Positions 24,859-34,215 of a DNA stretch of 64,000 bases are shown piece by piece. The number at the start of each line of letters is the position of its first letter. The first letter of the stretch is position 1. Source of the DNA: Henriciella barbarensis (GTDB taxonomy: Bacteria; Pseudomonadota; Alphaproteobacteria; Caulobacterales; Hyphomonadaceae); assembly GCF_003576345.1 (NCBI RefSeq), contig NZ_QWGB01000005.1, forward strand, positions 868,001 through 932,000, in the 5' to 3' direction. The notes under the pieces were generated by a model. That model saw only the letters and a program-made list of their open reading frames with translations. It was not told the origin of the DNA and searched no databases. Position numbers and translations under genes: made by a program.

Positions 24859-25947
24859 ATGGCAGAGCGCAAGAAAGTCCTGGTCGCGGGCGCAACCGGC
24901 GTTGTCGGTCTGGCCGCGATGAAGCATTTCGCTAGCGAAGGCGTCGACACCATCGCAATCAGCCGACGCACGCCGCGCCAGACCTATGGTGCGTCCCATG
25001 TCAGCCTCGACCTGTTGGACTCTGACGCCTGCGCCGCCTTCGCCGCTGAGCACGGCGATATCACCCATCTCGTCTATGCCGCCCTCTTCGAGAAGCCCGG
25101 CCTTATCGCTGGCTGGCGTGAAGCCGACCAGATCGACACGAATGACGCGATGCTACGCAATCTGATGCAGCCGCTTCTGCAGAGCGCCAGAAGCCTCAAA
25201 CACGTGTCAATCCTTCAAGGCACCAAGGCCTATGGCGCGCATATCCGCCCCATTGAGACACCCGCACGTGAGGACCGCTCCGAAGTCGAACATGAGAATT
25301 TCTACTGGAAGCAGGAGGCTTACCTGCGGGAGGTCGCCAACGGCGCGCACTGGTCATGGAGCATCTTTCGCCCGCAGATCATCTTCGGCGAGGCGACCGG
25401 GGCGGCCATGAATCTCATCCCGGCCATCGGGGCCTATGGCGCGCTCCTGAAGGAGAAAGGCGAGCCGCTTCACTTCCCCGGCGGCGCACACGCGGTGCTC
25501 GAAGCGGTTGATGCCGACCTTGTCGCACGTGCTATTGCATGGGCAGGTGACGCAGAAGCGGCGCGCGACCAGATCTTCAACGTGACCAATGGCGATGTCT
25601 TTACCTGGCGCGGCGTCTGGCCCTCCATCGCCGCCGCGCTTGGTATGGATGTCGGCAAAGAACGCCCGATGCAGGCAGGCGCATGGCTCGAGAGCAAGTC
25701 AGACGCGTGGGCTGCGCTCGCCAAGAAACACGGTCTCACCGAACCGGACCTGAAAGCCCTGCTCGGCGAGTCCCACCACTATATCGATTTCACCATGGGG
25801 TCCGGGCTTGAGGGCCAGCTGCCGCCAGCTATCGTCTCGACCATCAAGCTGCGGCAGTCCGGCTTCACCGAGGTGATCGACACCGAAGCCATGTTCGCCA
25901 AATGGTTCGCCTGGTTTCAGGCAGCGGGCTATCTGCCGAAACCGTGA
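24859..25947 (+). CDS. NAD(P)-dependent SDR oxidoreductase, PRISE-like (progesterone 5-beta-reductase/iridoid synthase type)
   Basis: Rossmann-fold enzyme of 362 aa. The nucleotide motif is VLVAGATGVVGLAAMKHF at the N terminus. Instead of the YxxxK of ordinary SDRs it has KHVSILQGTKAYGAH (a Lys in a GTK motif) and NFYWKQEAYLRE (Tyr), as in the PRISE group of enone reductases; WSIFRPQIIFGEATGAAMN is another group feature. Bacterial members reduce activated C=C bonds of unknown natural substrates. AGGAGG lies just before the ATG at 24859; an upstream ATG at 24814 is less likely. It follows the TonB receptor by 90 bp. Confidence 0.82.
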   Translation: MAERKKVLVAGATGVVGLAAMKHFASEGVDTIAISRRTPRQTYGASHVSLDLLDSDACAAFAAEHGDITHLVYAALFEKPGLIAGWREADQIDTNDAMLRNLMQPLLQSARSLKHVSILQGTKAYGAHIRPIETPAREDRSEVEHENFYWKQEAYLREVANGAHWSWSIFRPQIIFGEATGAAMNLIPAIGAYGALLKEKGEPLHFPGGAHAVLEAVDADLVARAIAWAGDAEAARDQIFNVTNGDVFTWRGVWPSIAAALGMDVGKERPMQAGAWLESKSDAWAALAKKHGLTEPDLKALLGESHHYIDFTMGSGLEGQLPPAIVSTIKLRQSGFTEVIDTEAMFAKWFAWFQAAGYLPKP

Positions 25948-25954
25948 TCTGCGC

Positions 25955-26368
25955 CTAGCGAATGCGGGTCCAGGTCGATGTGCGGCAGAGCGGGCGGATG
26001 ACACAACCCTGCAGCTCCAGCGTATTAGCAGATATCAGCGTCATCGTTCCTGAATAGGTCTTGCCGTCGGCAGGGTTGTAGAGCTTTCCGCCACTCCAGC
26101 GCTCCGGCCCGCCCGAGAACCCGGTGAGCATGGTGACGCCTTTCAGCGGACGGTCCCGCAGGCTGCGGTCCTTATTCTCGACATCCTTCGCTTCAGGCGA
26201 CTCCTTGATCGCGTTCGACGTCAGCAGCGTGCCGCACATCTCGGCCCCGCAAGGCGCGATCTCTACCTCGGCCCCATTCGTTCCCGTATTCCAGACGCCG
26301 ACAATGCCCTGCGCAGACGCGGTGGCCCCTGCGGCAGCAAAAGCAATGCAAACAAGTGCGGTCTTCAT
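25955..26368 (-). CDS. DUF2147 family secreted protein
   Basis: A 137-aa protein with a signal peptide (MKTALVCIAFAAAGATASAQ) and the DUF2147 fold: GIVGVWNTGTNGAEVEI, PCGAEMCGTLLTSN, LYNPADGKTYSGTMTLI and a C-terminal LELQGCVIRPLCRTSTWTRI. Cys pairs in PCGAEMC and GCVIRPLC probably form disulfides in the periplasm. Family proteins are common in proteobacteria; no biochemical activity is known. Convergent with the SDR gene (8 bp gap), divergent from pabB. Confidence 0.88.
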   Translation of the reverse strand: MKTALVCIAFAAAGATASAQGIVGVWNTGTNGAEVEIAPCGAEMCGTLLTSNAIKESPEAKDVENKDRSLRDRPLKGVTMLTGFSGGPERWSGGKLYNPADGKTYSGTMTLISANTLELQGCVIRPLCRTSTWTRIR

Positions 26369-26437
26369 ATATGGTCCCCCGTGATCGGGCGTGCAGTGCC
26401 CCCAAGGACCTCATCGCTAGGGCGAATTTGCTAGAAA

Positions 26438-27805
26438 ATGACTAATTCCAGCCAGCTTGATCGCCTGCTCACCCGCACGCAGCTTGGCTGGCGCGAACCC
26501 CTCGAGGCGTTTGAGGTACTCAAGGACACGCCATTTGCACTGCTGCTGAATGGTGGGGGCGGGCGGTGGAGCTATATCTGCGCGAATCCGATGCGCACGC
26601 TCGAGGTGAAAGCCGCTGACGGGCCGGGCGACCTTGTCGAAGCAAGAGCCGCCATGGCTGATCTGCCGTTTGAACGTCCGGGCGATGCACCGCCTTTTTG
26701 CGGCGGTTGGGCCGGGCTTCTGTCCTACGAATACGGACGCGCCCTGCTACCGAAGCTTGGCACGAAGCCGGCGCGAGGCCGATGGCCTGATATCGCGCTT
26801 GGTCTTTATAACGAACTCATTGCGTTCGACCATGAATCCCGACGCGCAGAACACTTCTACTGGGGCTGGCAAGATGCGAAGACGGAGCAACTTCTCAGTC
26901 TTTATTCCGCACCCCGGAAAAACCTCTCCGTAAAAGGTCCTCTGACATCAATAACAACCGCGCGGATGCTACGTAAAGACTATGAGGCGCGCCTCGGCCG
27001 AACGGTAGACTATGTTCATGCGGGTGATTGTTTCCAATCGAACATATCCCAGCGTTTTGATTTCGAACTCAACGCTGACAGGCATCCCTTCAATCTTACG
27101 CGCCGCCTGGCAGCCTCCAGCCGCGCCCCCTTCTCAGCCTATTTTCGCCTTCCTGGGCTCGCGCTAGCCTCCAATTCACCTGAACGCTTTTTGCAGATCG
27201 TTGTCGAGCCAGGCGGCGGGCTCAAAGCCGTGACCCAGCCCATCAAGGGCACCCGACCACGCGGAAAAACCGACGAAGAAGACCGCGCTCTCGCGAACGA
27301 ACTTCTCTCATCGGAGAAGGATCTCGCCGAAAACCTCATGATCGTGGACCTGATGCGGAACGATCTCTCGCGTATCTCGACGCCCGGCAGCGTCCGCGTG
27401 CCGAAACTTCAGGCGCTCGAGACCTATGCCAATGTCCACCATCTGGTCTCCACGATCGAGGCCACGCTCGCGCCGGGGCGGGATGCGTTCGATGTGATCA
27501 AGGCCGCATTTCCAGGCGGGTCGGTTACAGGGGCGCCCAAGATCCGGGCAATGCAGATCATCGAAGAGCTCGAGGAAGAGGCGCGCGGCCCTTATTGCGG
27601 GTCACTCGCCTGGATCAGTCCGGACGGCGCCATGGATTCCTCTATCCTGATACGCACAGTCGCCTTCGAAGAAGAGGAAGATGGCGGCTGGCGGGGGCAT
27701 TTTCGATCAGGCGGCGGAATCGTCGCGGACTCCGTCCCCGCGGAAGAGTATACTGAAACACTCGACAAGGCCCGCGCCATCCGGGCTGCGCTTGAGGGGG
27801 AGTAG
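26438..27805 (+). CDS. pabB: Aminodeoxychorismate synthase component I
   Basis: Makes 4-amino-4-deoxychorismate from chorismate and ammonia for folate. The 455-residue chorismate-binding enzyme shows the PIKGTRPRG motif, whose Lys marks PabB rather than anthranilate synthase, and KDLAENLMIVDLMRNDLSRI, ETYANVHHLVSTIEA and FPGGSVTGAPKIRAMQII. The N-terminal segment (1-140) carries the TrpE_N-like part. No glutaminase PabA is adjacent, so it must come from elsewhere. pabC follows with a 3-bp gap, so they form an operon. Confidence 0.94.
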   Translation: MTNSSQLDRLLTRTQLGWREPLEAFEVLKDTPFALLLNGGGGRWSYICANPMRTLEVKAADGPGDLVEARAAMADLPFERPGDAPPFCGGWAGLLSYEYGRALLPKLGTKPARGRWPDIALGLYNELIAFDHESRRAEHFYWGWQDAKTEQLLSLYSAPRKNLSVKGPLTSITTARMLRKDYEARLGRTVDYVHAGDCFQSNISQRFDFELNADRHPFNLTRRLAASSRAPFSAYFRLPGLALASNSPERFLQIVVEPGGGLKAVTQPIKGTRPRGKTDEEDRALANELLSSEKDLAENLMIVDLMRNDLSRISTPGSVRVPKLQALETYANVHHLVSTIEATLAPGRDAFDVIKAAFPGGSVTGAPKIRAMQIIEELEEEARGPYCGSLAWISPDGAMDSSILIRTVAFEEEEDGGWRGHFRSGGGIVADSVPAEEYTETLDKARAIRAALEGE

Positions 27806-27808
27806 CGT

Positions 27809-28612
27809 ATGGATATCGCATTTCTTGGAGCTGAGCGTCAGGCCAAGCCTGCCGTATCGGTCCGCGACCGCAGTTTCCTGCTCGGCGACGGCTGCTTTGA
27901 AACGCTGTGCGTTACAGAGGGAGAGATCGAAGGCGCCGACGAGCATATCGCCTTGCTTCGCCGGTCCGCCGAAGCGCTCTCAATATCTGGTTATCCGGAC
28001 GATGAAACCCTTCTCGCCGCACTCGGTGAAGTGGCGAGCGTCGCAGGGACCCGCGCATCCCTTCGTATCACGCTGAGCCGCGGGGCCGGCGGTCGGGGCG
28101 CCGATGCAGGAGAGGCCCAGCCGCTCACCGTTATCAGCCTTTTCCCAATTATGCAGTCACGGCCCTATGCGCCGCTTTCAGCGGTCATCTCTTCGATCCG
28201 GCGCAATGAAACCTCCCCTGTCAGCCAGATCAAGCCGACCAATTACGCCGACAGTCTGGCTGCACGCCGCGAAGCCGAAGCCGCTGGCGCGGATGAAGCC
28301 CTGCTTCTGAACATGCAGGGGCGTCCTGCCTGCTTTGCGATGGCCAATCTTTTCATCACCCAGCCAGATGGCAGCTGGGTCACGCCGCCGCCCTCTGAAG
28401 GGGTCCGCCCTGGCTATATGCGCGGCCGGGTGATGGCGAAGCTTGAGGAGCGCGGCACGCCCTGTCTGGAGCGCCCCATCGACGCCGAAGAACTCACCCT
28501 CCCGAATGGCCGGATTTTTGCAACGAACAGCCTGTGGGGGCTTCGACTTGTCGCAAGTCTGGATACCCGCACCTGTAGAATGTCCTCAACTTATTCAGAG
28601 GCAGGACGTTGA
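27809..28612 (+). CDS. pabC: Aminodeoxychorismate lyase, class IV PLP enzyme
   Basis: Releases pyruvate from aminodeoxychorismate to yield p-aminobenzoate. The fold-type IV protein of 267 aa shows VSVRDRSFLLGDGCFETLCV, the PLP Lys in QIKPTNYADSLAARREAE and GADEALLLNMQGRPACFAMAN. Similar proteins include branched-chain and D-amino acid transaminases, but the position 3 bp after pabB makes ADC lyase the best call. The stop codon overlaps the TTG start of the next gene (TTGA). Confidence 0.9.
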   Translation: MDIAFLGAERQAKPAVSVRDRSFLLGDGCFETLCVTEGEIEGADEHIALLRRSAEALSISGYPDDETLLAALGEVASVAGTRASLRITLSRGAGGRGADAGEAQPLTVISLFPIMQSRPYAPLSAVISSIRRNETSPVSQIKPTNYADSLAARREAEAAGADEALLLNMQGRPACFAMANLFITQPDGSWVTPPPSEGVRPGYMRGRVMAKLEERGTPCLERPIDAEELTLPNGRIFATNSLWGLRLVASLDTRTCRMSSTYSEAGR

Positions 28613-29361
28613 TAGCAGACGCGCAGACACTGGAACCGGCGAGGTACCCATTGGCCGATCAGGCTGTCATCTATGCAATAGGCGACGTTCATGGCGAGCT
28701 GGCCCGGCTTGAAGCGCTGCATGAAAAGATCGTGGCGCATCATCTGGAATGGCACGCCGACAACTGGCTCAAACTCATCCATCTCGGTGACTATGTTGAT
28801 CGCGGCCCGGACAGCGCAGGCGTCATCGAATTACTGCGAGACCTCGAAACGCGAACCAACATCATGGTCGTAAATTTGCGTGGCAATCATGAGCAGATGA
28901 TGCTGGATGCCGCGGACGAAAGACATGGCGATTCGCGTCTTCACTGGCTTAGCAATGGCGGTGACGCGACCCTGCATAGCTATATTCGCCGCGGCACCGA
29001 CATGCCGCCAGAAGACGACATTGAATGGGTCCGTAATTTGCCGACGCTTCATCTGGAAGAAGATCGTCATCTAGTTTTCGTGCATGGCGGCGTCGACCCA
29101 TCAAGCTTTCCCCATTGCGGCGCGCAAACCCATATGTGGACGCGCTCGCAGCGCTTTTTCGAGCCGGACCAATGGGAAGACAGCGCGCTCGAAGGCTGGA
29201 CAGTTATCCATGGGCACACGCCAACCGACGATGCGTCACCTGAACTCGCAGGTGATCCGCCCTGTCGTTTCAACCTCGATACAGGCGCGGTCTATGGCGG
29301 CCGATTGACCGCAGGCGTCTTTGCGCCCGGCGTAACAACGCCAGAATTTATCTTCGCCTGA
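28609..29361 (+). CDS. PPP-type Ser/Thr protein phosphatase / calcineurin-like phosphoesterase
   Basis: Cytoplasmic metallophosphatase of 250 aa with the full PPP signature set: GDVHGE, HLGDYVDRGPDSAGV, LRGNHEQMM, VHGGVDP and HGHTPTD, which supply the two-metal site. It resembles lambda-phosphatase and PrpA/PrpB or ApaH-like enzymes; targets in the cell are unknown. The start is a TTG overlapping the pabC stop (TTGA), with GGCAGGA upstream, implying translational coupling; a TTG further in (near LADQAVIYAIG) is an alternative start. The linkage to folate genes may be only positional. Confidence 0.88.
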   Translation: MIADAQTLEPARYPLADQAVIYAIGDVHGELARLEALHEKIVAHHLEWHADNWLKLIHLGDYVDRGPDSAGVIELLRDLETRTNIMVVNLRGNHEQMMLDAADERHGDSRLHWLSNGGDATLHSYIRRGTDMPPEDDIEWVRNLPTLHLEEDRHLVFVHGGVDPSSFPHCGAQTHMWTRSQRFFEPDQWEDSALEGWTVIHGHTPTDDASPELAGDPPCRFNLDTGAVYGGRLTAGVFAPGVTTPEFIFA

Positions 29362-29396
29362 TAGCAGACGAACACAAACTCTCCCTTGCCGGGGCG

Positions 29397-29411
29397 GAAC
29401 AAATCAGGAAA
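29397..29411. promoter_or_regulatory. Possible LexA box upstream of ruvC
   Basis: GAAC-AAATCAG-GAAA matches the alphaproteobacterial SOS operator GAAC-N7-GAAC at all but the last base. It lies about 45 bp before the ruvC start, a place where operators of ruvCAB would be expected. One mismatch and no data make this tentative. Confidence 0.4.
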
Positions 29412-29454
29412 ACAGGAAGAGCCTGTTAACCCGAATAGTGGTTTTTCGCCTCCT

Positions 29455-29967
29455 ATGTCAGAGACCCTCCGCATTCTCGGTATCGATCCCGGCCTTCGCC
29501 ATACCGGCTGGGGCGTGATAGAACAGACAGGCTCCCGGCTCAGCCACATTGCCCATGGCGTCATCCGTATCGACACGGGCTTGAGCCTTGCGGCCCGCCT
29601 TGGCGGCATCTTCGAAGCGATAGGTCTGCTGACAGCGGAATACCAGCCGCAAATCGGCGGCGTAGAGGAAACACTGGTCAACGCGAACCCGCGCTCGGCG
29701 CTCAAGCTCGGTCAGGCAAGGGGCGTTGCTATGGCCGCACTTCATGGTGCCGGTCTCGATGTTTTTGAGTTTTCGCCGCGCACGATCAAGCTTGCTGTGG
29801 TCGGCACCGGTGCCGCAGACAAGACACAGGTCGGCTTCATGGTCGCGCGGCTGCTGCCGAAAGCTGGCAAGCTGCCATCCGACGCGGCGGATGCACTCGC
29901 TTGCGCGATCTGCACAGCCCATCACGCCCGGATGCCGGCCCAGCTGCGCGCAAGGGGGGCGGCATGA
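29455..29967 (+). CDS. ruvC: Holliday junction resolvase RuvC
   Basis: Endonuclease that cuts Holliday junctions symmetrically. The 170-aa protein has acidic catalytic residues in ILGIDPGLRHTGWGV (Asp), IGGVEETLVN (Glu) and SDAADALACAICTAHH (two Asp). Start at 29455 (MSETLRILG) matches homologues; an upstream in-frame ATG would add 23 unlikely residues. The stop overlaps the ruvA start (ATGA), so ruvC-ruvA-ruvB form one coupled operon. Confidence 0.97.
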   Translation: MSETLRILGIDPGLRHTGWGVIEQTGSRLSHIAHGVIRIDTGLSLAARLGGIFEAIGLLTAEYQPQIGGVEETLVNANPRSALKLGQARGVAMAALHGAGLDVFEFSPRTIKLAVVGTGAADKTQVGFMVARLLPKAGKLPSDAADALACAICTAHHARMPAQLRARGAA

Positions 29968-30590
29968 TTATCGGTCGGCTCAGAGGTGAGATCGCGACGG
30001 TCGGGACCGACAGCGTCATGATCGACATTGGGGGTGTTGGCTATGTCGCGCTCGCAGGTGCCCGGCTCCTCTCTCGCCTGTCGCCTGGCGACAAGGCTGA
30101 GTTGCATATTGAGACCCGGGTTACCGAAAGCTCGATTACGCTTTTCGCTTTTGAAAGTGATGAGGCGCGCGCCTGGTTCGTGCGCCTGCAGGACGTGCCC
30201 GGCGTTGCTGGCAAATCAGCCATGGCAATCATGGACGCCGTTTCGCCAACCGAGCTGATGGACGCCTTGGCCATGGGTGATGCAGCCACTATTTCCCGCG
30301 CCAAAGGCGTGGGCAAGAAGCTGGCTGAACGCATCATTGGAGAGCTGTCCGGCAAGCCGCCACCTATGGGCCGCTTTGGCGCGTTTGCCCCACATACATC
30401 CACAAAAGAAACTGAGGCAGAAGTGCCCGCTGCTACAGGCAGCCGGAGCGAAGCCGTCTCCGCGCTTGTAAACCTTGGCTACGCGCAAGCCGACGCGTCC
30501 AGGGCCGTGCTCGCTGCATCCAGAAATAATCCTGAGGCTGACACCTCCGCCCTCATTCGCGCCGGCCTGAAAGAGCTAGCGCCCTCATGA
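29964..30590 (+). CDS. ruvA: Holliday junction branch migration protein RuvA
   Basis: DNA-binding tetramer that loads RuvB rings onto Holliday junctions. The 208-aa protein begins [18 protein letters not shown] (OB-fold), continues with the helix-hairpin-helix pair [14 protein letters not shown] and [16 protein letters not shown], and ends with the flexible linker and domain III that contacts RuvB ([20 protein letters not shown]). Start and stop both overlap neighbours by ATGA. Confidence 0.97.
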   Translation: MIIGRLRGEIATVGTDSVMIDIGGVGYVALAGARLLSRLSPGDKAELHIETRVTESSITLFAFESDEARAWFVRLQDVPGVAGKSAMAIMDAVSPTELMDALAMGDAATISRAKGVGKKLAERIIGELSGKPPPMGRFGAFAPHTSTKETEAEVPAATGSRSEAVSALVNLGYAQADASRAVLAASRNNPEADTSALIRAGLKELAPS

Positions 30591-31618
30591 GCCGGGACGG
30601 AAGTCTCACCGATCCTGAGCGCCAGTCCGGCGAAGCGCTGGACCGTGCCTTACGCCCGCAGTCTTTCGAAGACTATGTCGGCCAGGATGCGATCAAGTCG
30701 AACCTGAAAGTCTATGTCGACGCGGCCAAAGCCCGCGGCGAGGCGCTTGATCATGTCCTACTCTTCGGCCCGCCCGGCCTGGGCAAGACGACGCTGGCCC
30801 AAATCGTCTCGAAAGAGCTGGGTGTGGGTTTCAGATCCACGTCAGGCCCTGTCATCGCCAAGGCTGGCGATCTCGCGGCCATTCTAACCAATCTCGAAGC
30901 CAATGATGTACTCTTCATTGATGAGATCCACCGTCTGCCGCCAGCCGTGGAGGAGATCCTCTATCCGGCCATGGAGGATTACGCCCTCGATATCGTGATC
31001 GGCGAAGGCCCATCGGCGCGCTCTGTCAGGCTCGATCTTGCGCCGTTTACCCTAGTCGGCGCGACTACGCGGGCCGGTCTTCTCGCCAATCCGCTCCGGG
31101 ACCGGTTCGGCATTCCGATGCGTCTCGACTTCTACAGTCCGGAGCATCTGTCCCGCATCATCATGGCGGCCGCCCGCAAACTGTCCGCGAACATTACCGA
31201 AGAAGGGGCGCTCGAGATTGCAACCCGCGCCCGCGGCACACCGCGTATCGCGATCCGGCTCTTGCGCCGTGTGCGCGATTTTGCCGAAGCCGAAGGCGCT
31301 TCCATCGACAAGGCCGCCGCGTCCCGCGCGCTCTCGCGTCTTGAGATTGATCAGGACGGGCTCGACGCGCTGGACAGGCGGTATCTCGAAGCCTTGGTTC
31401 GCACCTATGCCGGCGGACCCGTGGGCGCCGATACGCTGGCTGCCGCGCTGTCAGAGGCCCGGGATGCTGTAGAGGACATGATTGAGCCATTCCTCATGCA
31501 GAAGGGCTATATCGCGCGCACGCCGCGCGGCCGGATTGCAGCCCCGCTCGCCTATGAGCGGCTCGGCCTGTCGCCTCCCGATAGCGGCCAGCAGACCGGC
31601 CTCTTCAACGGGGACTGA
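30587..31618 (+). CDS. ruvB: Holliday junction branch migration helicase RuvB
   Basis: AAA+ motor of 343 aa that drives branch migration. Walker [17 protein letters not shown], Walker [17 protein letters not shown], sensor region [21 protein letters not shown] and the C-terminal winged helix ([19 protein letters not shown]) are all present. The final gene of ruvCAB; the following small membrane protein is 6 bp downstream and probably in the same transcript. The tolQ-pal cluster often found after ruvB in other groups is not here. Confidence 0.98.
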   Translation: MSRDGSLTDPERQSGEALDRALRPQSFEDYVGQDAIKSNLKVYVDAAKARGEALDHVLLFGPPGLGKTTLAQIVSKELGVGFRSTSGPVIAKAGDLAAILTNLEANDVLFIDEIHRLPPAVEEILYPAMEDYALDIVIGEGPSARSVRLDLAPFTLVGATTRAGLLANPLRDRFGIPMRLDFYSPEHLSRIIMAAARKLSANITEEGALEIATRARGTPRIAIRLLRRVRDFAEAEGASIDKAAASRALSRLEIDQDGLDALDRRYLEALVRTYAGGPVGADTLAAALSEARDAVEDMIEPFLMQKGYIARTPRGRIAAPLAYERLGLSPPDSGQQTGLFNGD

Positions 31619-31624
31619 TCCGCC

Positions 31625-32053
31625 ATGCTGCTGCGCCTGCCAATTGAATATCATGAGCTCACGCGCGCAATCGTAATCTATATGTATGGCCTCAGCGCCG
31701 GCGGCGCCTGGATCGCGGCCATCGCCTCTCCCAATACCTCCTACGACAAGCTCGACCCGGCGCGCGCCGATACGCATATCAGGGCCCTGCTGCGCACGGC
31801 ATCTGCGCAGATCGCAGTGGTTCTGCTGCTGGCAGCCGGTCTAGCCGCGCTTATCGCCTATTACATGTCAGCCTTGTTTGCCGTTATTGCTGCGATCGGC
31901 TTTGTCGCAAACCACCTCATCCTGACGCGCAGGTCGGTCGAGGGCCGCGTTCGGGACCGCAGACAAACCCGCCGCGTCATCGCCGTCGGCCTGACGCTTG
32001 TTTTCATGCTGGCAATTCTGATCGCGATGATTTTCACGGTGCAGCGGCTCTAG
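31625..32053 (+). CDS. Small integral membrane protein
   Basis: A 142-residue protein of unknown function with three to four hydrophobic segments (about 15-35, 58-78, 80-95 and 118-138), broken by a basic cytoplasmic loop RRSVEGRVRDRRQTRR. It has no lipobox or enzymatic motif. Position 6 bp after ruvB suggests transcription with ruvCAB. It meets the convergent minus-strand membrane protein in a 4-bp tail overlap. Confidence 0.72.
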   Translation: MLLRLPIEYHELTRAIVIYMYGLSAGGAWIAAIASPNTSYDKLDPARADTHIRALLRTASAQIAVVLLLAAGLAALIAYYMSALFAVIAAIGFVANHLILTRRSVEGRVRDRRQTRRVIAVGLTLVFMLAILIAMIFTVQRL

Positions 32054-32433
32054 GCAGAGATCAGCCACATCAGCTGCATCGAATGCAACCGAAGTAACGC
32101 CTCGTAGGACTGCTTCGCCGCTTTGCGCGCGACATGTGCCGCAAGCCAGCGAGCGACAGCCCCTAGCGCAAGGCTGAGCGCCATTCCGGGCAGGAACATC
32201 CACCAGCCGATCATGAAACTTCCCATCACGGCCAGCATCACAAAAACGACAGACAAAGCGTCAGCGAGCTTGATCCATGTTGGCGCATTACGCCCAAAAG
32301 GCGCAAGAAGTTCGGGATTGCGGTGCAGCGCTTCGGCATCGATCGCCCAGACAGGGCCGCCGCGCTTGGCAAGCTTGGCGATGCGCGTCGGCGCTCCGTT
32401 CTTGTGAGGGTTTGGCGCAACTGCAAGGAACAT
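32050..32433 (-). CDS. Small membrane protein
   Basis: A 127-residue protein I do not recognise. The first 45 residues are soluble and basic with IAKLAKRGGPVWAIDAEAL; two hydrophobic segments follow (about 60-78 and 80-98), then an amphipathic helix with HVARKAAKQSYEALLRLH. It looks like a small inner-membrane protein with both ends cytoplasmic. No neighbour on its strand, so it is monocistronic. Confidence 0.65.
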   Translation of the reverse strand: MFLAVAPNPHKNGAPTRIAKLAKRGGPVWAIDAEALHRNPELLAPFGRNAPTWIKLADALSVVFVMLAVMGSFMIGWWMFLPGMALSLALGAVARWLAAHVARKAAKQSYEALLRLHSMQLMWLISA

Positions 32434-32511
32434 CGTCTTCAGACCAATTTCTGTGCCGGTCCTGAACGATCTGCAATTTTAATACCGGGAAGACGCAGAC
32501 GCCGCCCGGCT

Positions 32512-32787
32512 TCAGCCCGCCCGCGCCGTTATGGAAAGAGCGTGCAGCCCGGTATCGAACTCATCTTTCAGCGCAGAATTCACCGCCCGCTGCATTTCTA
32601 CCCGGCTCTTTCCCTCGAAGGCTGGTGACACAATTTCGACCTTATAATGGGTCTCACCTTCGGGGCGCGCACCCGCATGACCGGCATGCATGGCGCTGTC
32701 ATCCCTGACAATCAGCTCGCTAGGTGTAAAAAGCTGCGTCAATCTCGCACGAATCCGCTCTGATCTGTTTGTCAATTCTGGCCTCAT
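32512..32787 (-). CDS. BolA family protein
   Basis: Cytoplasmic 91-residue BolA-like protein, in characterised relatives a partner of monothiol glutaredoxins in Fe-S or iron handling. The central DSAMHAGHAGARPEGETHYKVEIVSPAF stretch (given here in part: SAMHAGHAG and ETHYKVEIVS) holds the conserved His, and KSRVEMQRAVNSAL is the recognition helix. A Cys ligand is not present, as in BolA1-type. Start 32787 has GAAGAG upstream; the longer frame to 32835 would run into the divergent J-domain gene. The bolA/J-domain pair is a known alphaproteobacterial arrangement. Confidence 0.9.
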   Translation of the reverse strand: MRPELTNRSERIRARLTQLFTPSELIVRDDSAMHAGHAGARPEGETHYKVEIVSPAFEGKSRVEMQRAVNSALKDEFDTGLHALSITARAG

Positions 32788-32816
32788 TAAACTCTTCACT
32801 CTATGTTCCCTGACCC

Positions 32817-33437
32817 ATGGCAGATGCATTTTCATACCGCGTCAAGTTCACCGATATACGGGTGAAGCCTCCGAAGGAGGAGCAAGAGCGCCAGAAAGCC
32901 GTCGAGACACGAGAGTGTCATCGCGACGACTGCGACCTGGCAGGTGATCACCCCGCACCGAAGCCGAGAGGCCTCGAAGGTGTCTACTGGTTCTGCCAGA
33001 AGCATGCGGGGGAGTATAACCGCAACTATGACTTCTTTGCAGGCATGTCGGATGCCGAGCTGGAGGCCTTCAACGAAATGGCCCGGCACGGCTTCCAGAA
33101 GACCTGGAAATTCGGCACCGGTCCGATGGGCAAGGACAAGGCCGCTGCCGCGCATGATCCTCGTCGCTGGCGTGGCAAGGAATTCTTCGAACAGAATGCC
33201 GAGGCCCGCCAGGCCCGCCGCAAGGAACAGCAGTCTGAAGGCGTTACCGCGCAGGCGCTAGCTGAACTTGATCTCGAGGCTGGCGCAACCGCCAATGAGA
33301 TCCGCGTGCGCTACAGCGAGTACATCCGCAAATTCCACCCGGATTCCAATGGCGGCGACCGCTCGACCGAGCACATGCTTGCCCGCGTCCTTCGCGCCGG
33401 CAAGACGCTGAAGGCGGCCGGAATGATGAAGGCCTGA
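32817..33437 (+). CDS. J-domain (DnaJ-like) co-chaperone
   Basis: A 206-residue protein with its J domain at the C terminus (about 140-206): ALAELDLEAGATANEIRVRY, then YIRKFHPDSNGGD containing the essential HPD tripeptide that stimulates DnaK. The N-terminal part is specific to the alphaproteobacterial family, with RECHRDDCDLAGDHPAPK and FCQKHAGEYNRNYDFF; two or three Cys/His there could bind metal. In many relatives the order is bolA, this gene and cobS; here cobS is missing and trmD follows. Divergent from bolA with about 30 bp between starts. Confidence 0.9.
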   Translation: MADAFSYRVKFTDIRVKPPKEEQERQKAVETRECHRDDCDLAGDHPAPKPRGLEGVYWFCQKHAGEYNRNYDFFAGMSDAELEAFNEMARHGFQKTWKFGTGPMGKDKAAAAHDPRRWRGKEFFEQNAEARQARRKEQQSEGVTAQALAELDLEAGATANEIRVRYSEYIRKFHPDSNGGDRSTEHMLARVLRAGKTLKAAGMMKA

Positions 33438-33486
33438 GCACCGCGCTTAAGCCTTCACATTTCCGGACGGCATGAAAAGCAGATCC

Positions 33487-34215
33487 ATGGCGTTTGACGT
33501 TTCAATCATCACGCTCTTTCCGGACGCGTTTCCGGGCATGCTTGATGTCTCTATACTCGGGCGCGCGCGCGAGCAGGGCATCTGGTCACTGGAAACGACA
33601 GACCTTCGCAGCTTCGGCCTCGGCAAACATCGCCAGGTCGACGACAAGCCTGCAGGCGGTGGCGCGGGTCTTGTCATCCGCCCTGACGTCGCTGCCGCCG
33701 CTATCGACAGTATCGACCGAAATGGCCGCGAGCTCATCTATCTCAGCCCGCGCGGTGAGACATTCACCCAGAAGCTTGCGCATGAGTTTGCGAGCGGTCC
33801 AGGCCTCATCTGCTTCTGCGGTCGGTTCGAAGGACTGGATGAGCGCGTCATATCCCAGCGTGGCATGAGAGAGGTCTCGCTAGGCGATTTTGTCCTCGCC
33901 GGCGGCGAAGTCGCAGCGCAGGCCATTATAGAGGCAACGCTCCGGCTGCTGCCGGGCGTAGCCGGGAATGAAACCTCCATCGAAGATGAGAGTTTCTCGG
34001 CGGGGCTGCTTGAATACCCGCAATATACCCTGCCCCGGATATGGGAAGGTCAGCACACGCCGGATGTCCTTTTGTCAGGCGATCACAGCAAGGTCGACCA
34101 ATGGCGGCTCAACCGCAGTAAACTGTTGACAGAAGGGCGTCGTCCCGATTTATGGGCCGCTTACCTCAACGGGCAAAGAATACGAGCGTCGGAGACGGAC
34201 GATGAACATGATTGA
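33487..34215 (+). CDS. trmD: tRNA (guanosine(37)-N1)-methyltransferase
   Basis: SPOUT-class methyltransferase that makes m1G37 to prevent frameshifting; 242 aa, normal length. Knot and active-site parts are visible: [68 protein letters not shown] and [18 protein letters not shown]. An ATG five codons upstream is possible but homologues begin near MAFDVSI. rplS starts 14 nt before the trmD stop, so the two are coupled. The usual upstream partners rpsP and rimM are not here. Confidence 0.95.
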   Translation: MAFDVSIITLFPDAFPGMLDVSILGRAREQGIWSLETTDLRSFGLGKHRQVDDKPAGGGAGLVIRPDVAAAAIDSIDRNGRELIYLSPRGETFTQKLAHEFASGPGLICFCGRFEGLDERVISQRGMREVSLGDFVLAGGEVAAQAIIEATLRLLPGVAGNETSIEDESFSAGLLEYPQYTLPRIWEGQHTPDVLLSGDHSKVDQWRLNRSKLLTEGRRPDLWAAYLNGQRIRASETDDEHD

